This document shows, piece after piece, positions 7,979 to 16,943 of a stretch of 64,000 bases of DNA. Where the stretch lies: assembly GCF_000717995.1 (NCBI RefSeq), contig NZ_JODM01000001.1, positions 124,001-188,000 of the forward strand, given 5' to 3'. The position numbers were made by a program, and so were the translations under genes. The notes under the pieces were generated by a model. The model had not been told where the DNA came from. It was given only the letters and a program-made list of their open reading frames with translations, and did not search any database. This DNA is from Streptomyces violaceorubidus. Lineage in GTDB: Bacteria > Actinomycetota > Actinomycetes > Streptomycetales > Streptomycetaceae. Each line of letters opens with the position of its first letter. Position 1 is the stretch's first letter.

Positions 7979-8983
7979 CTACGCGCCGAACGCCGTTCCG
8001 AACGCCCCGTCCGCCTGCTCCACGCCGCTGCACGTGGTGAGCGCGTCGGCGGCCGAGGCGTCCGCGCCGCACGCCTTGTCGCGGAAGGCCGCCCACATCG
8101 ACACCCAGGCGACGCCCTTGTCCTCGGCGAAGGCGCGCACCTCGGCCGCGTCCGCGAGCGTGAACGTCTCACCGGCGACGTCGTTGACGCCGAGCATCGA
8201 GGTGAGCGCCATGCCCCGCCAGGCGTCCGCGTCGGAGGTGCCGAAGACCTTCCGCAGCTGGGCGTGCGCGGCCTTCGCCGAGGCCAGGGCGTAGTCGCCC
8301 ATGTCGCCGGTGTACGACTCGCCGTAGTTCATGGTCATGAGATTGACGGTGGAGACCCGTACGCCGTGGTCGTTGGCCGACGCCAGCAGTGCCAGGCCGT
8401 CGGTGTCCAGGCCCGAGGGCATCACCGGCAGGGTGAAGGAGACCTTCAGGCCGCTCCGTTCCTCCTGGAGCAGGGCGATCGCCTCCGAGCGCAGCGCGAG
8501 GGAGTCGGCGTCGCTCAGCTCGTCGCCCTCGATGTCGAAGTCCGCCCGCGTGGACCCGGCGGCGTCCAGGGCCGCGCCGTACGCCCGGGCCAGAGCCGAG
8601 GCGCGGTCGCAGGCCGCCGCCAGCTCCGTGCCGGACGCGCCGCCGAAGGAGACGCGGACGGTGGCACCGGAGTCCTTCAGCCGCTCGACGCGGGCGGCTA
8701 CCGAGGTGTCGTCGATGTCCTGGACACCGTTCCAGCGGGGGACGCAGTCGTCGCCGGACGAGATGACGAACGCCAGGTTGTACGCCGTGGGGGAGCCCGC
8801 CGCGTCGGTGCCGGAGGCGGTGGTGGCACTGACGTAGGGGGCGTAGGCGGTGGTCGGCTCGGACGACGCCGACGGCGATGCGGGGGCCGCGTCGGTGGTG
8901 CCGTCGTCCTGTTTGGCGCAGCCCGCGGTGGCCAGGGCGAACAACAGGGCGCACCCGGCTGCCGCGGTCCGGTGAACCCTCAT
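7979..8983 (-). CDS. chitinase-like (GH18 fold) lipoprotein
   Basis: The 334-residue protein starts with a lipoprotein signal and the lipobox TAGC (Cys22), so it is anchored to the outer face of the membrane. After a Ser/Thr-rich linker the catalytic-type barrel begins near residue 66. The segment VRVSFGGASG (residues 109-118) matches the SxGG motif and ADFDIEG (147-153) matches the DxxDxDxE end of family 18 glycosidases, with the acid at Glu152. MTMNYGE and WVSMWAAF are later barrel strands. Chitin or another GlcNAc polymer is the expected ligand; whether it is an active enzyme is not certain. The ATG has a GGGAGAG ribosome-binding site. Confidence 0.85.
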   Translation of the reverse strand: MRVHRTAAAGCALLFALATAGCAKQDDGTTDAAPASPSASSEPTTAYAPYVSATTASGTDAAGSPTAYNLAFVISSGDDCVPRWNGVQDIDDTSVAARVERLKDSGATVRVSFGGASGTELAAACDRASALARAYGAALDAAGSTRADFDIEGDELSDADSLALRSEAIALLQEERSGLKVSFTLPVMPSGLDTDGLALLASANDHGVRVSTVNLMTMNYGESYTGDMGDYALASAKAAHAQLRKVFGTSDADAWRGMALTSMLGVNDVAGETFTLADAAEVRAFAEDKGVAWVSMWAAFRDKACGADASAADALTTCSGVEQADGAFGTAFGA

Positions 8984-9011
8984 GAGCGCACTCTCCCGTT
9001 CTTGTCCTGTG

Positions 9012-9080
9012 TCGTCCGGCGTCCGGCGTCCGGCGTCCGTCGTCCGGCGTCCGTCGTCGGCGTCGGCGTCGGCGTCGGAC
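9012..9080. repeat. short tandem repeats upstream of GH18-like gene
   Basis: The 5' region of the chitinase-like gene carries tandem copies of the 7-mer GTCCGGC, mixed with GTCCGTC, followed by about five copies of the 6-mer GTCGGC. The tract ends around 100 bp before an inverted repeat (CGTTCCTGGG at 9097-9106 against CCCAGGAAACG at 9143-9153). It lies in the 250-bp divergent region that must hold promoters for both the GH18-like gene and the small membrane protein. Confidence 0.7.
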
Positions 9081-9233
9081 CAGTGAAGGTGGCACGCGTT
9101 CCTGGGTCTTCGCTGAGGAAAGGGCGCCGTTCGGGGCCGTCTCCCAGGAAACGGACAGGAACGGCCGCTTTTCACCGGGACCTCTCAAGGAACTGCCAGT
9201 TCGCGACAGGCAAGGCTCCCTAACGTCCGGGGA

Positions 9234-9641
9234 ATGCATCCCGAGCCTGCCACCGTCTCCCGTGCCGCCCCGCGCGGTCGCCGCCGCAAACGCGGCAACG
9301 GATCCGCCGAGGGTCCCGTGTTCGTCGACAGCACCGGACGCCGGGCCCGGCTGCTGCGTCGGCTGGGACTGCTCGTGGGGGCCGTGTGCGTCGGCTACAC
9401 GGCCGTCCTGGGCCTGGCCTTCATGGGCGTCGGCATCTCGGTCAACCCGTCCTCGCTGCTGCCCTTCGGCGTGGGTGGCGGTGGCGGAGCTGGCGGACCC
9501 GGGGGCGGCCCCGGCCCCGGCGGCGGCACGCGTCCGCAGGGCGGGGTCGCTCCCACGGGCGCTCCCACGGGCGCGCCGCCGAGCACCGCCCCCACCGTTT
9601 CCCCCAGCGCGGTCCCCAGCACCGCCGCCCGCACCGACTGA
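9234..9641 (+). CDS. small single-pass membrane protein of polysaccharide cassette
   Basis: The 135-residue protein has a very basic N-terminus (RGRRRKRGNG), one membrane segment at about residues 47-69, and an extracytoplasmic tail of Gly, Pro, Ala, Thr and Ser that looks disordered and may run through the wall. I recognise no domain. It lies 18 bp before a deacetylase/glycosyltransferase fusion gene on the same strand and probably forms an operon with it and the acyltransferase. A TAACGT hexamer ends 7 bases before the ATG, so the transcript may begin close to the start codon. A scaffold or assembly role in the cassette is inference. Confidence 0.7.
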   Translation: MHPEPATVSRAAPRGRRRKRGNGSAEGPVFVDSTGRRARLLRRLGLLVGAVCVGYTAVLGLAFMGVGISVNPSSLLPFGVGGGGGAGGPGGGPGPGGGTRPQGGVAPTGAPTGAPPSTAPTVSPSAVPSTAARTD

Positions 9642-9659
9642 CCGGACGCCGCCACCCTC

Positions 9660-11918
9660 ATGACCACGCCCAGCACATCCCCCGCCCCGCCCGCCCGGGG
9701 CCGCCGCCGCGCCCCCTCCCGCATGGAACGGGCCGCCGGCCGGGCCGCCGCGCTGCAACGCCCCCGCGTCCTCCTCGCCCTGCTGCTCCTGCTCGCGCTG
9801 ACCTGCGTGATGCTGCTCGACGGCTATCTGCGCGCGGAGGTCGGCGGCGACCAGCGCGTCCGCACCGGCGCCTCGGCGAGCGACGTCCCCGACGACGTAC
9901 TGGACGGCGGGCCGATCCTCTCCTTCCCCGGCGGACAGGCCGCCACCGTCTCCGTCCCGGACAAGACGATCGTGCTGACCTTCGACGACGGCCCCGACCC
10001 CACCTGGACGCCGCAGGTGCTGGAGATCCTGGAGAAGTACGACGTGCCCGGCACGTTCTTCCTGGTCGGATCGATGGTCTCGCGCCACCCGGGCATCGTG
10101 CGGGACATGGTCGAGCAGGGCAACGAAGTGGGCGTCCACACCTTCACCCACGTCGACCTCTCCTACCAGAGCCAGGCTCGCGTCACCCGCGAGATCGAGC
10201 AGACCCAGCTCGCCCTGGCGGGTGCGGCCGGCATCACCACCACGCTGTTCCGGGCGCCGTACTCCTCCGAGACGGACGCCATCGACAACTACAGCTGGCC
10301 CGTCTACGAGAGTCTCGGCCAGGACGGCTACACCAGCGTCTTCATCGACACCGACAGCGACGACTGGAAGCGGCCCGGCGTCTCGAAGATCGTCGAGTGG
10401 GCCACTCCGGAGGACGACGAGGGCGCCTCCGTCCTCTTCCACGACGCCGGGGGCGAGCGGTCGCAGACGATCGAGGCGCTGCCGAAGTACATCGAGAAGA
10501 TGAAGGCGAAGGGCTACACCTTCACCACCGTCAGCGGTGTCATGGCCGATCAGCAGCCCACCGGCGCCGGACCCGCCGACGGAGCCACGGGCACGACGGG
10601 TTCCGGCGACAGCCTCCAGGCCGCCCACCACGAGGCCACCGGTGCCACCCTCTACGAGGGCAAGGCGCTGATCGCGGCCGTCGCGGTCGCCGAATGGACG
10701 GTGCCGGCGCTGTCGGTCGGGCTCGTCGTGGTGGGCGTGGCCGTCATGGGCCGGTTCGCCATGATGCTGGTCCTCGCCCGTCGCCACCACCGACGGCGCA
10801 ACAGCCGCCGCTTCGGCTGGGGTCCGCCCGTGACCGGACCCGTGAGCGTGATCGTCCCGGCGTACAACGAGAAGGAGTGCATCGAGGCGACCCTGAGATC
10901 CCTGGCGCGCAGTACGCACCCCGTCGAGATCATCGTCGTGGACGACGGGTCGACGGACGGCACCGCGGAGATCGCCGAGTCCCTCGGGCTGCCCGGCGTC
11001 CGGGTCGTGCGGCAGGCCAACGCGGGCAAGCCCGCCGCCCTCAACAACGGCGTCCGGCACGCCCGTTACGACATCGTCGTGATGATGGACGGCGACACCG
11101 TCTTCGAGCCCGACACCGTGGGGCGCCTGGTGCAGCCCTTCGCGGACCCCTCCGTCGGCGCGGTCGCGGGCAACGCCAAGGTCGGCAACCGGCGCACCCT
11201 CATCGGCGCCTGGCAGCACATCGAGTACGTGATGGGCTTCAACCTCGACCGGCGCATGTACGACCTGCTGCGCTGCATGCCGACCATCCCGGGTGCGATC
11301 GGCGCGTTCCGGCGCGAGGCGGTCCTCCAGGTCGGCGGCATGAGCGACGACACCCTCGCCGAGGACACCGACATCACCATCGCCCTGCACCGCGCGGGCT
11401 GGCGGGTCATCTACGAGGAGCACGCCCGCGCCTGGACGGAGGCGCCGGGGTCGCTCGGCCAGCTCTGGTCGCAGCGCTACCGCTGGTCGTACGGCACGAT
11501 GCAGGCGCTGTGGAAGCACCGCCGCTCCCTGACGGACAAGGGGCCCTCCGGCCGCTTCGGGCGGGTCGGGATGCCGCTGGTGGTGCTCTTCCAGGTGGTC
11601 ACGCCGGTCTTCGCGCCGCTCATCGACGTGTTCACCGTCTACTCGATGGTCTTCGTCGACTTCCGCGCGGCGCTCCTCGCGTGGCTCGCGGTGCTGGCCG
11701 TGCAGCTGGTGTGCGCGGCGTACGCCTTCCGGCTCGACCGGGAGAAGTACCGGTACCTGCTGATGATGCCGCTCCAGCAGCTGGCGTACCGGCAGATGAT
11801 GTACCTGGTCCTCATCCACTCCTGCGTCACCGCGCTGACCGGCGGGCGGCTGCGCTGGCAGAAGCTGAAACGGACCGGCGAGGTGGGGACGCCGGCGGGT
11901 ACTTCGGGGACCGGCTGA
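9660..11918 (+). CDS. bifunctional polysaccharide deacetylase / family 2 glycosyltransferase
   Basis: The 752-residue protein fuses two domains. After a membrane segment at about residues 38-58, a NodB-type deacetylase carries all five family motifs: TFDDGPDPTW, HTFTH, FRAPYS, DTDSDDW and VLFHDAG. Membrane segments follow near residue 340. The second domain is a processive family 2 glycosyltransferase with VDDGSTDGT, MMDGDTVFE, LAEDTDIT and QRYRWSYG, then four or more C-terminal membrane helices for export. The same fusion is known in Streptomyces MatB, which makes poly-beta-1,6-N-acetylglucosamine. A partly deacetylated glucosamine-type surface polymer is the likely product here. The gene overlaps the acyltransferase start by one base. 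Confidence 0.92.
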   Translation: MTTPSTSPAPPARGRRRAPSRMERAAGRAAALQRPRVLLALLLLLALTCVMLLDGYLRAEVGGDQRVRTGASASDVPDDVLDGGPILSFPGGQAATVSVPDKTIVLTFDDGPDPTWTPQVLEILEKYDVPGTFFLVGSMVSRHPGIVRDMVEQGNEVGVHTFTHVDLSYQSQARVTREIEQTQLALAGAAGITTTLFRAPYSSETDAIDNYSWPVYESLGQDGYTSVFIDTDSDDWKRPGVSKIVEWATPEDDEGASVLFHDAGGERSQTIEALPKYIEKMKAKGYTFTTVSGVMADQQPTGAGPADGATGTTGSGDSLQAAHHEATGATLYEGKALIAAVAVAEWTVPALSVGLVVVGVAVMGRFAMMLVLARRHHRRRNSRRFGWGPPVTGPVSVIVPAYNEKECIEATLRSLARSTHPVEIIVVDDGSTDGTAEIAESLGLPGVRVVRQANAGKPAALNNGVRHARYDIVVMMDGDTVFEPDTVGRLVQPFADPSVGAVAGNAKVGNRRTLIGAWQHIEYVMGFNLDRRMYDLLRCMPTIPGAIGAFRREAVLQVGGMSDDTLAEDTDITIALHRAGWRVIYEEHARAWTEAPGSLGQLWSQRYRWSYGTMQALWKHRRSLTDKGPSGRFGRVGMPLVVLFQVVTPVFAPLIDVFTVYSMVFVDFRAALLAWLAVLAVQLVCAAYAFRLDREKYRYLLMMPLQQLAYRQMMYLVLIHSCVTALTGGRLRWQKLKRTGEVGTPAGTSGTG

Positions 11919-13027
11919 TGGGGGCGCACAGCAAGGGCGCCGCGCGCACCGTGCCGTCCGTGCGCGCCGAGGGCCGTGGGGGCGGTGGGGGTGCTTCGGG
12001 GCGGGACCGGTACTTCGACGCCCTGCGCGCCCTCGCCCTCGTCCGGGTCGTCGCCTACCACGCCTTCGGCTGGCCCTGGGCGGGGCTGGTCTTCCCGTCC
12101 ATGGGGGTCATGTTCGCCCTGGCCGGCACCCTGATGGCCCGCTCGCTCCAGCGGCCCGCCGCCGTGGTGCTCCGGAGCCGGCTGCGCCGCCTGCTGCCCC
12201 CGTTGTGGTGCTGGGGCCTGTTCGTGGTGGGCGCGATGCTGGCGCGCGGCTGGATGCCGGGGTGGCAGATCGTCTACTGGGTCGTGCCGCTCGGCGACCC
12301 GCCGGGCAGCGCGTGGGGCGAGCAGGCCTGGGAGATCCTCTGGTACCTCAGGACGTATCTGTGGTTCGTGCTGCTCTCGCCGCTGCTGCTGCGGGTCTTC
12401 CGGCTCGCGCCCGTGCCGGTGCTGCTGCTGTCCCTGGCGCCGATCCTCGCGTTCCAGTTCCTCTGGCAGCCGCCGGAGAACCGCTTCGGCACCGGGCTGC
12501 TCGACCTGGCGACGTACCTCTTCTGCTGGGTCCTCGGCTTCGCGCACCGCGACGGTGTGCTGGCCCGCCCGAAGCCGGCCGCCGTCGTCCCCCTGTCGCT
12601 CGCCGCCCTCGCCTGCGGCGCCTGGTACGCCTTCGCGCACCGGGCCGAGTACGGCACCTACGACCTCGACGACATCCCGCTCGCGCAGGCCTTCTGGTCG
12701 GCCGGGTTCGTGACGCTGCTGATGTACTCCAAGGCGCGGCTGGGGGTCGACCTCTCGGGGCTGGTCCGGCTGCGGCGGCTGGACCGGCTGGTGAGCGTGT
12801 TCAACGCCCGCGCGGTGACGATCTACCTCTGGCACGAGCTGGCCCTGGTCCTGGCCGTGCCGCTGATCGACCGGTTCTGGGACGTGCCCGCCTTCGAGGC
12901 GTATCTGCCGCTGGACAGCCAGTGGTTCCTGCTGGCGGTGGGCTGGGTGCTGATCGCGGTGTTCGTGCTGCTGTTCGGGTGGGTGGAGGACGTCGCCGCG
13001 CGGAGGCGGCCGCGGCTGCTGCCGTGA
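11918..13027 (+). CDS. membrane acyltransferase, family 3 (OafA-like)
   Basis: The 369-residue integral membrane protein has about ten hydrophobic segments and the N-terminal RYFDALRALALVRVVAYHAF signature of acyltransferase family 3, with the family's histidine in YHAFGW. The C-terminal half contains TIYLWHEL, also typical. Such proteins transfer acyl groups, often acetyl or succinyl, to exported sugars. The ATG shares its A with the TGA of the deacetylase/glycosyltransferase gene, so the two products are made together. The likely role is O-acylation of the polymer built by that neighbour. The acceptor is not known. A 15-bp direct repeat (GCCGTGAGCCGGGGC) spans its stop codon and is repeated at 13041-13055. 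Confidence 0.88.
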   Translation: MGAHSKGAARTVPSVRAEGRGGGGGASGRDRYFDALRALALVRVVAYHAFGWPWAGLVFPSMGVMFALAGTLMARSLQRPAAVVLRSRLRRLLPPLWCWGLFVVGAMLARGWMPGWQIVYWVVPLGDPPGSAWGEQAWEILWYLRTYLWFVLLSPLLLRVFRLAPVPVLLLSLAPILAFQFLWQPPENRFGTGLLDLATYLFCWVLGFAHRDGVLARPKPAAVVPLSLAALACGAWYAFAHRAEYGTYDLDDIPLAQAFWSAGFVTLLMYSKARLGVDLSGLVRLRRLDRLVSVFNARAVTIYLWHELALVLAVPLIDRFWDVPAFEAYLPLDSQWFLLAVGWVLIAVFVLLFGWVEDVAARRRPRLLP

Positions 13028-13084
13028 GCCGGGGCCCGCCGCCGTGAGCCGGGGCTGCGGCACGGGCGGTCAGGACGGTGCTGC

Positions 13085-13096
13085 AACAATGGGCCC
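13085..13096 (+). promoter_or_regulatory. possible -10 element of a leaderless menG promoter
   Basis: AACAAT (13085-13090) lies six bases before the GTG of menG, the spacing expected when transcription starts at the start codon itself. No purine-rich ribosome-binding site is present before this GTG, which fits a leaderless message. No clear -35 hexamer is visible. Confidence 0.35.
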
Positions 13097-13792
13097 GTGA
13101 CCCGCGCTTCCCTGAACAAGCAGCCGCACGAAGTCGCCTCGATGTTCGACCACGTCGCGGAACGGTACGACCTGACGAACGCCGTGCTCTCGCTCGGCCA
13201 GGACCGGGCGTGGCGCAAGGCGGTCGCCAGAGCCGTCGACGCCCGCCCGGCGCAGAAGGTCCTGGACCTGGCGGCCGGCACGGCGACCTCCTCGCTGCCC
13301 TTCGCCCGCACCGGCGCCTACGTCGTCCCCTGCGACTTCTCCCAGGGCATGCTCCAGGTCGGCAAGGAACGGCACTCCTGGCTGCCGTTCACCGCGGGCG
13401 ACGCGACGCGGCTGCCGTTCAAGGACGACGTCTTCGACGCCGTCACCATCTCCTTCGGGCTGCGCAACGTGCAGGACACGGACGCCGCGCTGCGCGAGAT
13501 GTACCGGGTGACGCGGCCCGGCGGTCGGGTCGTCATCTGCGAGTTCTCGCACCCGACCTGGGCGCCGTTCCGCACCGTCTACACCGAGTACCTGATGCGC
13601 GCCCTGCCGCCGGTCGCCCGCGCGGTGTCGTCCAACCCCGACGCGTACGTCTACCTCGCCGAGTCCATCCGGGCCTGGCCCGACCAGCCGGCGCTCGCCG
13701 AGCGGCTGGGCAAGGCCGGCTGGTCCAAGGTGGCCTGGCGCAACCTGACGGGCGGCGTGGTGACGCTGCACCGCGGGTTCAAGGCGAGCTGA
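13097..13792 (+). CDS. menG: demethylmenaquinone methyltransferase (MenG/UbiE)
   Basis: The 231-residue SAM-dependent methyltransferase makes the last ring modification in menaquinone synthesis. It shows the family start [20 protein letters not shown], the SAM-binding loop [12 protein letters not shown] (motif I), [24 protein letters not shown] (shown here as its parts GDATRLPF and FGLRNV) and the C-terminal [15 protein letters not shown]. The length is normal. The GTG appears to be leaderless. The final 14 bp overlap the 3' end of the convergent PASTA-domain gene. Its substrate would come from the futalosine route that includes the nearby mqnC and from the polyprenyl synthase at 50.4 kb. Confidence 0.96.
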   Translation: MTRASLNKQPHEVASMFDHVAERYDLTNAVLSLGQDRAWRKAVARAVDARPAQKVLDLAAGTATSSLPFARTGAYVVPCDFSQGMLQVGKERHSWLPFTAGDATRLPFKDDVFDAVTISFGLRNVQDTDAALREMYRVTRPGGRVVICEFSHPTWAPFRTVYTEYLMRALPPVARAVSSNPDAYVYLAESIRAWPDQPALAERLGKAGWSKVAWRNLTGGVVTLHRGFKAS

Positions 13793-14144
13793 GCGCTGCA
13801 CAGCAGGACGGCGATTCCCCCGGCTCCGCCAGCTCCCGGCGGAGCCCGCCCGGCGGCGGACACGGCACGCGCGGCTCGCGGATGCCCCCGCCGCCCTCGC
13901 CCTCCCCGAAGTCGAACCACACGTACACCGTCGACTCCCGGGGCACCTGTGCGCCGGGCGGCGGATACTGGCGCACGACGTGGTCGACGACGGCGACCCG
14001 GAGGTCGGGCCGGTCCGGCGCGTGCAGGGAAAGGCCCAGGACGTGGGCGTTCTCGTACGCGTCCACGGCCATCAGACCGACCAGGCGCGGCACGCGGACG
14101 TCGCCGTTCTCGGGATCCTCGGGCACCAGGCGCACGGACGTCAC
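13779..14144 (-). CDS. PASTA-domain protein
   Basis: This 121-residue protein has one PASTA-like module at about residues 17-80: [28 protein letters not shown], then [20 protein letters not shown], with the typical QxPxxGxxV core. Such modules are found in penicillin-binding proteins and Ser/Thr kinases and can bind muropeptides, but no membrane anchor or signal is present here, so the location is unclear. The C-terminal 35 residues are Pro/Gly-rich. The GTG start at 14144 has only a weak ribosome-binding site. Its 3' end overlaps menG by 14 bp on the other strand. Confidence 0.75.
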   Translation of the reverse strand: MTSVRLVPEDPENGDVRVPRLVGLMAVDAYENAHVLGLSLHAPDRPDLRVAVVDHVVRQYPPPGAQVPRESTVYVWFDFGEGEGGGGIREPRVPCPPPGGLRRELAEPGESPSCCAALSSP

Positions 14145-14245
14145 CCCCCAGCGGTACCCGGCAGAGTAGCGCCGCGGAGCACCCCCCGGAAGCGTTGGGT
14201 GGCTGACTGTGACAGTCGGTCACCCTGCGTCATGAACGGACCTCG

Positions 14246-14758
14246 CTACGGGTGCAGGGCGAGGCGGTAGCAGTGCCCCCGCTGCTCGGAGGACGGGATC
14301 GCGAAGACCTCGGCGAGCCGCATGCCGAGCCGCTGCGTGATCGCGATGGACCGGGCGTTGCGCGCGTTGACCATCGTGACCACCTCCGTCACACCGGCCG
14401 TCCGCACCCGCTGGAGGGTCTCCCGGGCCGCCGCGGTGACATACCCCTTGCCCCAGTGCGCCCGCCCCAGCCGCCAGCCGATCTCGATCTCGCCCTGGGG
14501 ACCCCAGTCGCCCGGCCACGGCTGGGCGCCGGTGAACCCGATGACCCGGTCCGACTCGTCCACCACGGTCCACAGGCAGAATCCGTGCTCGGCGTCGTGG
14601 CGGCGCTGGCGGGCGGTCAGCTCCTCGTAGACGGACAGCTCCGCGGCCCTCCCGCCGTGGAACTCCATGACGTCCGGATCGTCGAAGATCCGGTGCCAGG
14701 CGACGGCGTCCTCGTCGGTGGGGACGCGCAACCGTACAACGGGGAGAGGTCGCTTCAC
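14246..14758 (-). CDS. GNAT-family N-acetyltransferase (RimJ/RimL type)
   Basis: The 170-residue protein has the fold of acetyltransferases that modify N-terminal amines or small molecules. Visible elements are VRLRVPTDEDAVAWHRI at the start, EIGWRLGRAHWGKGYVTAAA carrying the acetyl-CoA loop (R/QxxGxG/A, here HWGKGY), and NARNARSIAITQRLGM, the usual NxxSxxxxxKLGF variant. The GTG start has AAGGG about 8 bases upstream; reading beyond it leaves the domain. It is divergent from the MenJ-like gene, with about 100 bp between the start codons. The substrate cannot be told. Confidence 0.88.
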   Translation of the reverse strand: MKRPLPVVRLRVPTDEDAVAWHRIFDDPDVMEFHGGRAAELSVYEELTARQRRHDAEHGFCLWTVVDESDRVIGFTGAQPWPGDWGPQGEIEIGWRLGRAHWGKGYVTAAARETLQRVRTAGVTEVVTMVNARNARSIAITQRLGMRLAEVFAIPSSEQRGHCYRLALHP

Positions 14759-14855
14759 GGGGCAGCCCTTCAGCCGGGTGATCGGTGACGCTGAATAGAC
14801 TGCCCATGACCAGTGCCGGTCGGCACGCAGATTCCGAACTTGGGGAGATCCCGCC

Positions 14856-16148
14856 GTGACCGTCGAGACTGAGCCGCTCTCCGAGAACACCGCCGACGTG
14901 ATCGTCGTGGGCGCGGGGCCGGCCGGCTCCACCACCGCGTACCACCTGGCCAAGTCGGGACTCGACGTCCTGCTGCTGGAGAAGACCGCCTTTCCCAGGG
15001 AGAAGGTCTGCGGCGACGGCCTGACCCCGCGCGCGGTCAAGCAGCTCGTCGCCATGGGCATCGACATCTCCGAGGAGGCCGGCTGGCTGCGCAACAAGGG
15101 CCTGCGCATCATCGGCGGCGGCTCCCGCCTCCAGCTGGACTGGCCGGACCTGGCCTCCTTCCCCGACTACGGACTCGTCCGCAAGCGCGACGACTTCGAC
15201 GAGCAGCTCGCGCGGCAGGCGCAGAAGGCCGGCGTGCGCCTGTACGAGCGCTGCAACGTGGGTGCGCCGATCGTCGACGACCGCACCGGCCGCATCACCG
15301 GTGTGCACGCCAAGCTGGGCGAGGACAAGCGCGAGGTCACCTTCCACGCGCCGCTGGTCGTGGCCGCCGACGGCAACTCCACCCGGCTGTCCCTGGCGAT
15401 GGGCCTGCACCGCCGCGAGGACCGGCCCATGGGCGTCGCCGTCCGCACGTACTTCACCTCGCCCCGCCACGACGACGACTACCTGGAGTCCTGGCTGGAG
15501 CTGTGGGACCGGCGGGGCCCGCAGGACCGCCTGCTGCCGGGCTACGGCTGGGTCTTCGGCATGGGCGACGGCACCTCGAACGTCGGCCTGGGCGTCCTGA
15601 ACACCTCCGCCGCCTTCAAGGAGCTCGACTGGCGCGAGATCCTCAAGGCCTGGTGCGCGTCCATGCCCGAGGACTGGGGCTACACCCCGGACAACATGAC
15701 CGGCCCGATCCGCGGCGCCGCCCTGCCCATGGCCTTCAACCGCCAGCCCCACTACACCAAGGGCCTGCTCCTCGTCGGCGACGCCGGCGGCCTGGTGAAC
15801 CCCTTCAACGGCGAGGGCATCGCCTACGCCATGGAGTCCGGCCAGATCGCCGCCGACGTCGTCGTCCAGGCCCACGCGCGGGCCACGCCGGCCCAGCGCG
15901 AGATCGCCCTGCAGCGCTACCCGCGCGTCCTGAAGGACACCTACGGCGGCTACTACAACCTGGGCCGCGCCTTCGTGAAGCTCATCGGCAACCCGAAGGT
16001 CATGCAGATCGCGACCCAGCGCGGCCTCACCCACCCGATCCTGATGAAGTTCACCCTGAAGATGCTCGCCAACCTGACGGACCCGACGGGCGGCGACGCG
16101 ATGGACCGCATCATCAACGGACTGAGCAAGGTCGCGCCGAAGGCCTGA
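14856..16148 (+). CDS. menJ: geranylgeranyl reductase-family flavoprotein, probable menaquinone reductase (MenJ-like)
   Basis: The 430-residue flavoprotein has an N-terminal dinucleotide fold (DVIVVGAGPAGSTTAYHLAK, residues 14-33), the FAD motif PREKVCGDGLTPRA, LLVGDAGGLVNPFNGEGI near residue 303, and LPGYGWVFGMG, which matches the PxxYxWxF substrate motif of geranylgeranyl reductases. The closest known role is that of mycobacterial MenJ (Rv0561c), which saturates one isoprene unit of menaquinone. The GTG has a GGGGAGA ribosome-binding site. Position near menG and nuo supports this role; reduction of another prenyl lipid is the alternative. Confidence 0.85.
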   Translation: MTVETEPLSENTADVIVVGAGPAGSTTAYHLAKSGLDVLLLEKTAFPREKVCGDGLTPRAVKQLVAMGIDISEEAGWLRNKGLRIIGGGSRLQLDWPDLASFPDYGLVRKRDDFDEQLARQAQKAGVRLYERCNVGAPIVDDRTGRITGVHAKLGEDKREVTFHAPLVVAADGNSTRLSLAMGLHRREDRPMGVAVRTYFTSPRHDDDYLESWLELWDRRGPQDRLLPGYGWVFGMGDGTSNVGLGVLNTSAAFKELDWREILKAWCASMPEDWGYTPDNMTGPIRGAALPMAFNRQPHYTKGLLLVGDAGGLVNPFNGEGIAYAMESGQIAADVVVQAHARATPAQREIALQRYPRVLKDTYGGYYNLGRAFVKLIGNPKVMQIATQRGLTHPILMKFTLKMLANLTDPTGGDAMDRIINGLSKVAPKA

Positions 16149-16228
16149 TCAGCGGCGCCTTCTCAGCGGCGCGTCGTGAGCGGCGCGTCGTGAGCGGTGC
16201 TTGATCAGCGGTGCTGCCTGATCGGCGT

Positions 16229-16253
16229 GCCTGATCGGCGTGTCCGATCAGGC
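16229..16253. terminator. hairpin covering the stop of the deformylase gene
   Basis: GCCTGATCGG and CCGATCAGGC form a perfect 10-bp stem with a 5-base loop between the MenJ-like and deformylase genes. The right arm includes the deformylase stop codon. The preceding 80 bp contain related short repeats, including two adjoining copies of GCCTGATCGGCGT (16216-16241) and two of GCGGCGCGTCGTGA. Confidence 0.6.
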
Positions 16254-16874
16254 GGGGAACGCAGCGGCGTTGGCGGCCCGGCGCGCGAGGACCTCCTCGC
16301 GCCGGGCGGCCGACTGCCGCAGCGCCGCCTTCCGCTCCCGGCCGGAGAGCCGGTCCAGGTAGACCTGCCCGTTCACGTGGTCGGTCTCGTGGGCCAGGCA
16401 GCGCGCGAAGTAGCCCGTGCCCTCGATGAGGAGCGGCGCACCCTCCCGGTCCAGGCCGCGCACCACGGCCCGGTCGGGCCGCGGTACGGCCATGACGGCG
16501 CCCGGCACCGACAGGCACCCCTCGCCCTCGTCGAGCAGCCGCCGCGCGGCCGGGGCGAGGGCCTCGACGACCGGATTGACGATGTGTCCGACATGTCGGA
16601 CACCGTCGTCGTCCGGGCAGTCGTAGACGAACAGGCGCAGGTCCACGCCGACCTGATTGGCCGCCAGCCCGGCCCCCTCCGCGACGTACATCGTGCGGAA
16701 CATGTCGTCGACGAGCGCGGCGAGGTCGGGCCCGAACTCCGTGACGTCACGGCACGGCCGGTGCAGCACCTCCTCGCCGACCTCGGTGACGCGGCGCACC
16801 GCTCCGCGCAGCGCCTCGGGCGCGTACGGGGGACAGGAGGCGGCGGGCCGCCCCTGGACGAAGACGCTCGGCAT
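16248..16874 (-). CDS. def: peptide deformylase
   Basis: The 208-residue enzyme removes the formyl group from the first methionine of new proteins. All three family motifs are present: GAGLAANQVGV (residues 67-77), EGCLSVPG with the metal ligand Cys120, and HETDH with His162, Glu163 and His166. Motif 1 has Asn in place of the usual Pro before Gln, a variant seen in some actinobacterial paralogues. The ATG has GAAGGAGAG 6 bases upstream. Streptomyces genomes usually hold several deformylases, so this may not be the housekeeping copy. Confidence 0.93.
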   Translation of the reverse strand: MPSVFVQGRPAASCPPYAPEALRGAVRRVTEVGEEVLHRPCRDVTEFGPDLAALVDDMFRTMYVAEGAGLAANQVGVDLRLFVYDCPDDDGVRHVGHIVNPVVEALAPAARRLLDEGEGCLSVPGAVMAVPRPDRAVVRGLDREGAPLLIEGTGYFARCLAHETDHVNGQVYLDRLSGRERKAALRQSAARREEVLARRAANAAAFPA

Positions 16875-16943
16875 GACGTTCTCTCCTTCGGCTCGTGGAC
16901 GGGCCGGTGGAGCACCGGCCCGTGCTTGAGCATGCCAGGAGCC

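Noticed and set aside
8169..11819. Open frame of about 1,200 codons on the minus strand
   Set aside because: It is antisense to the deacetylase/glycosyltransferase gene and overlaps the GH18-like gene in another frame; no domain is readable.
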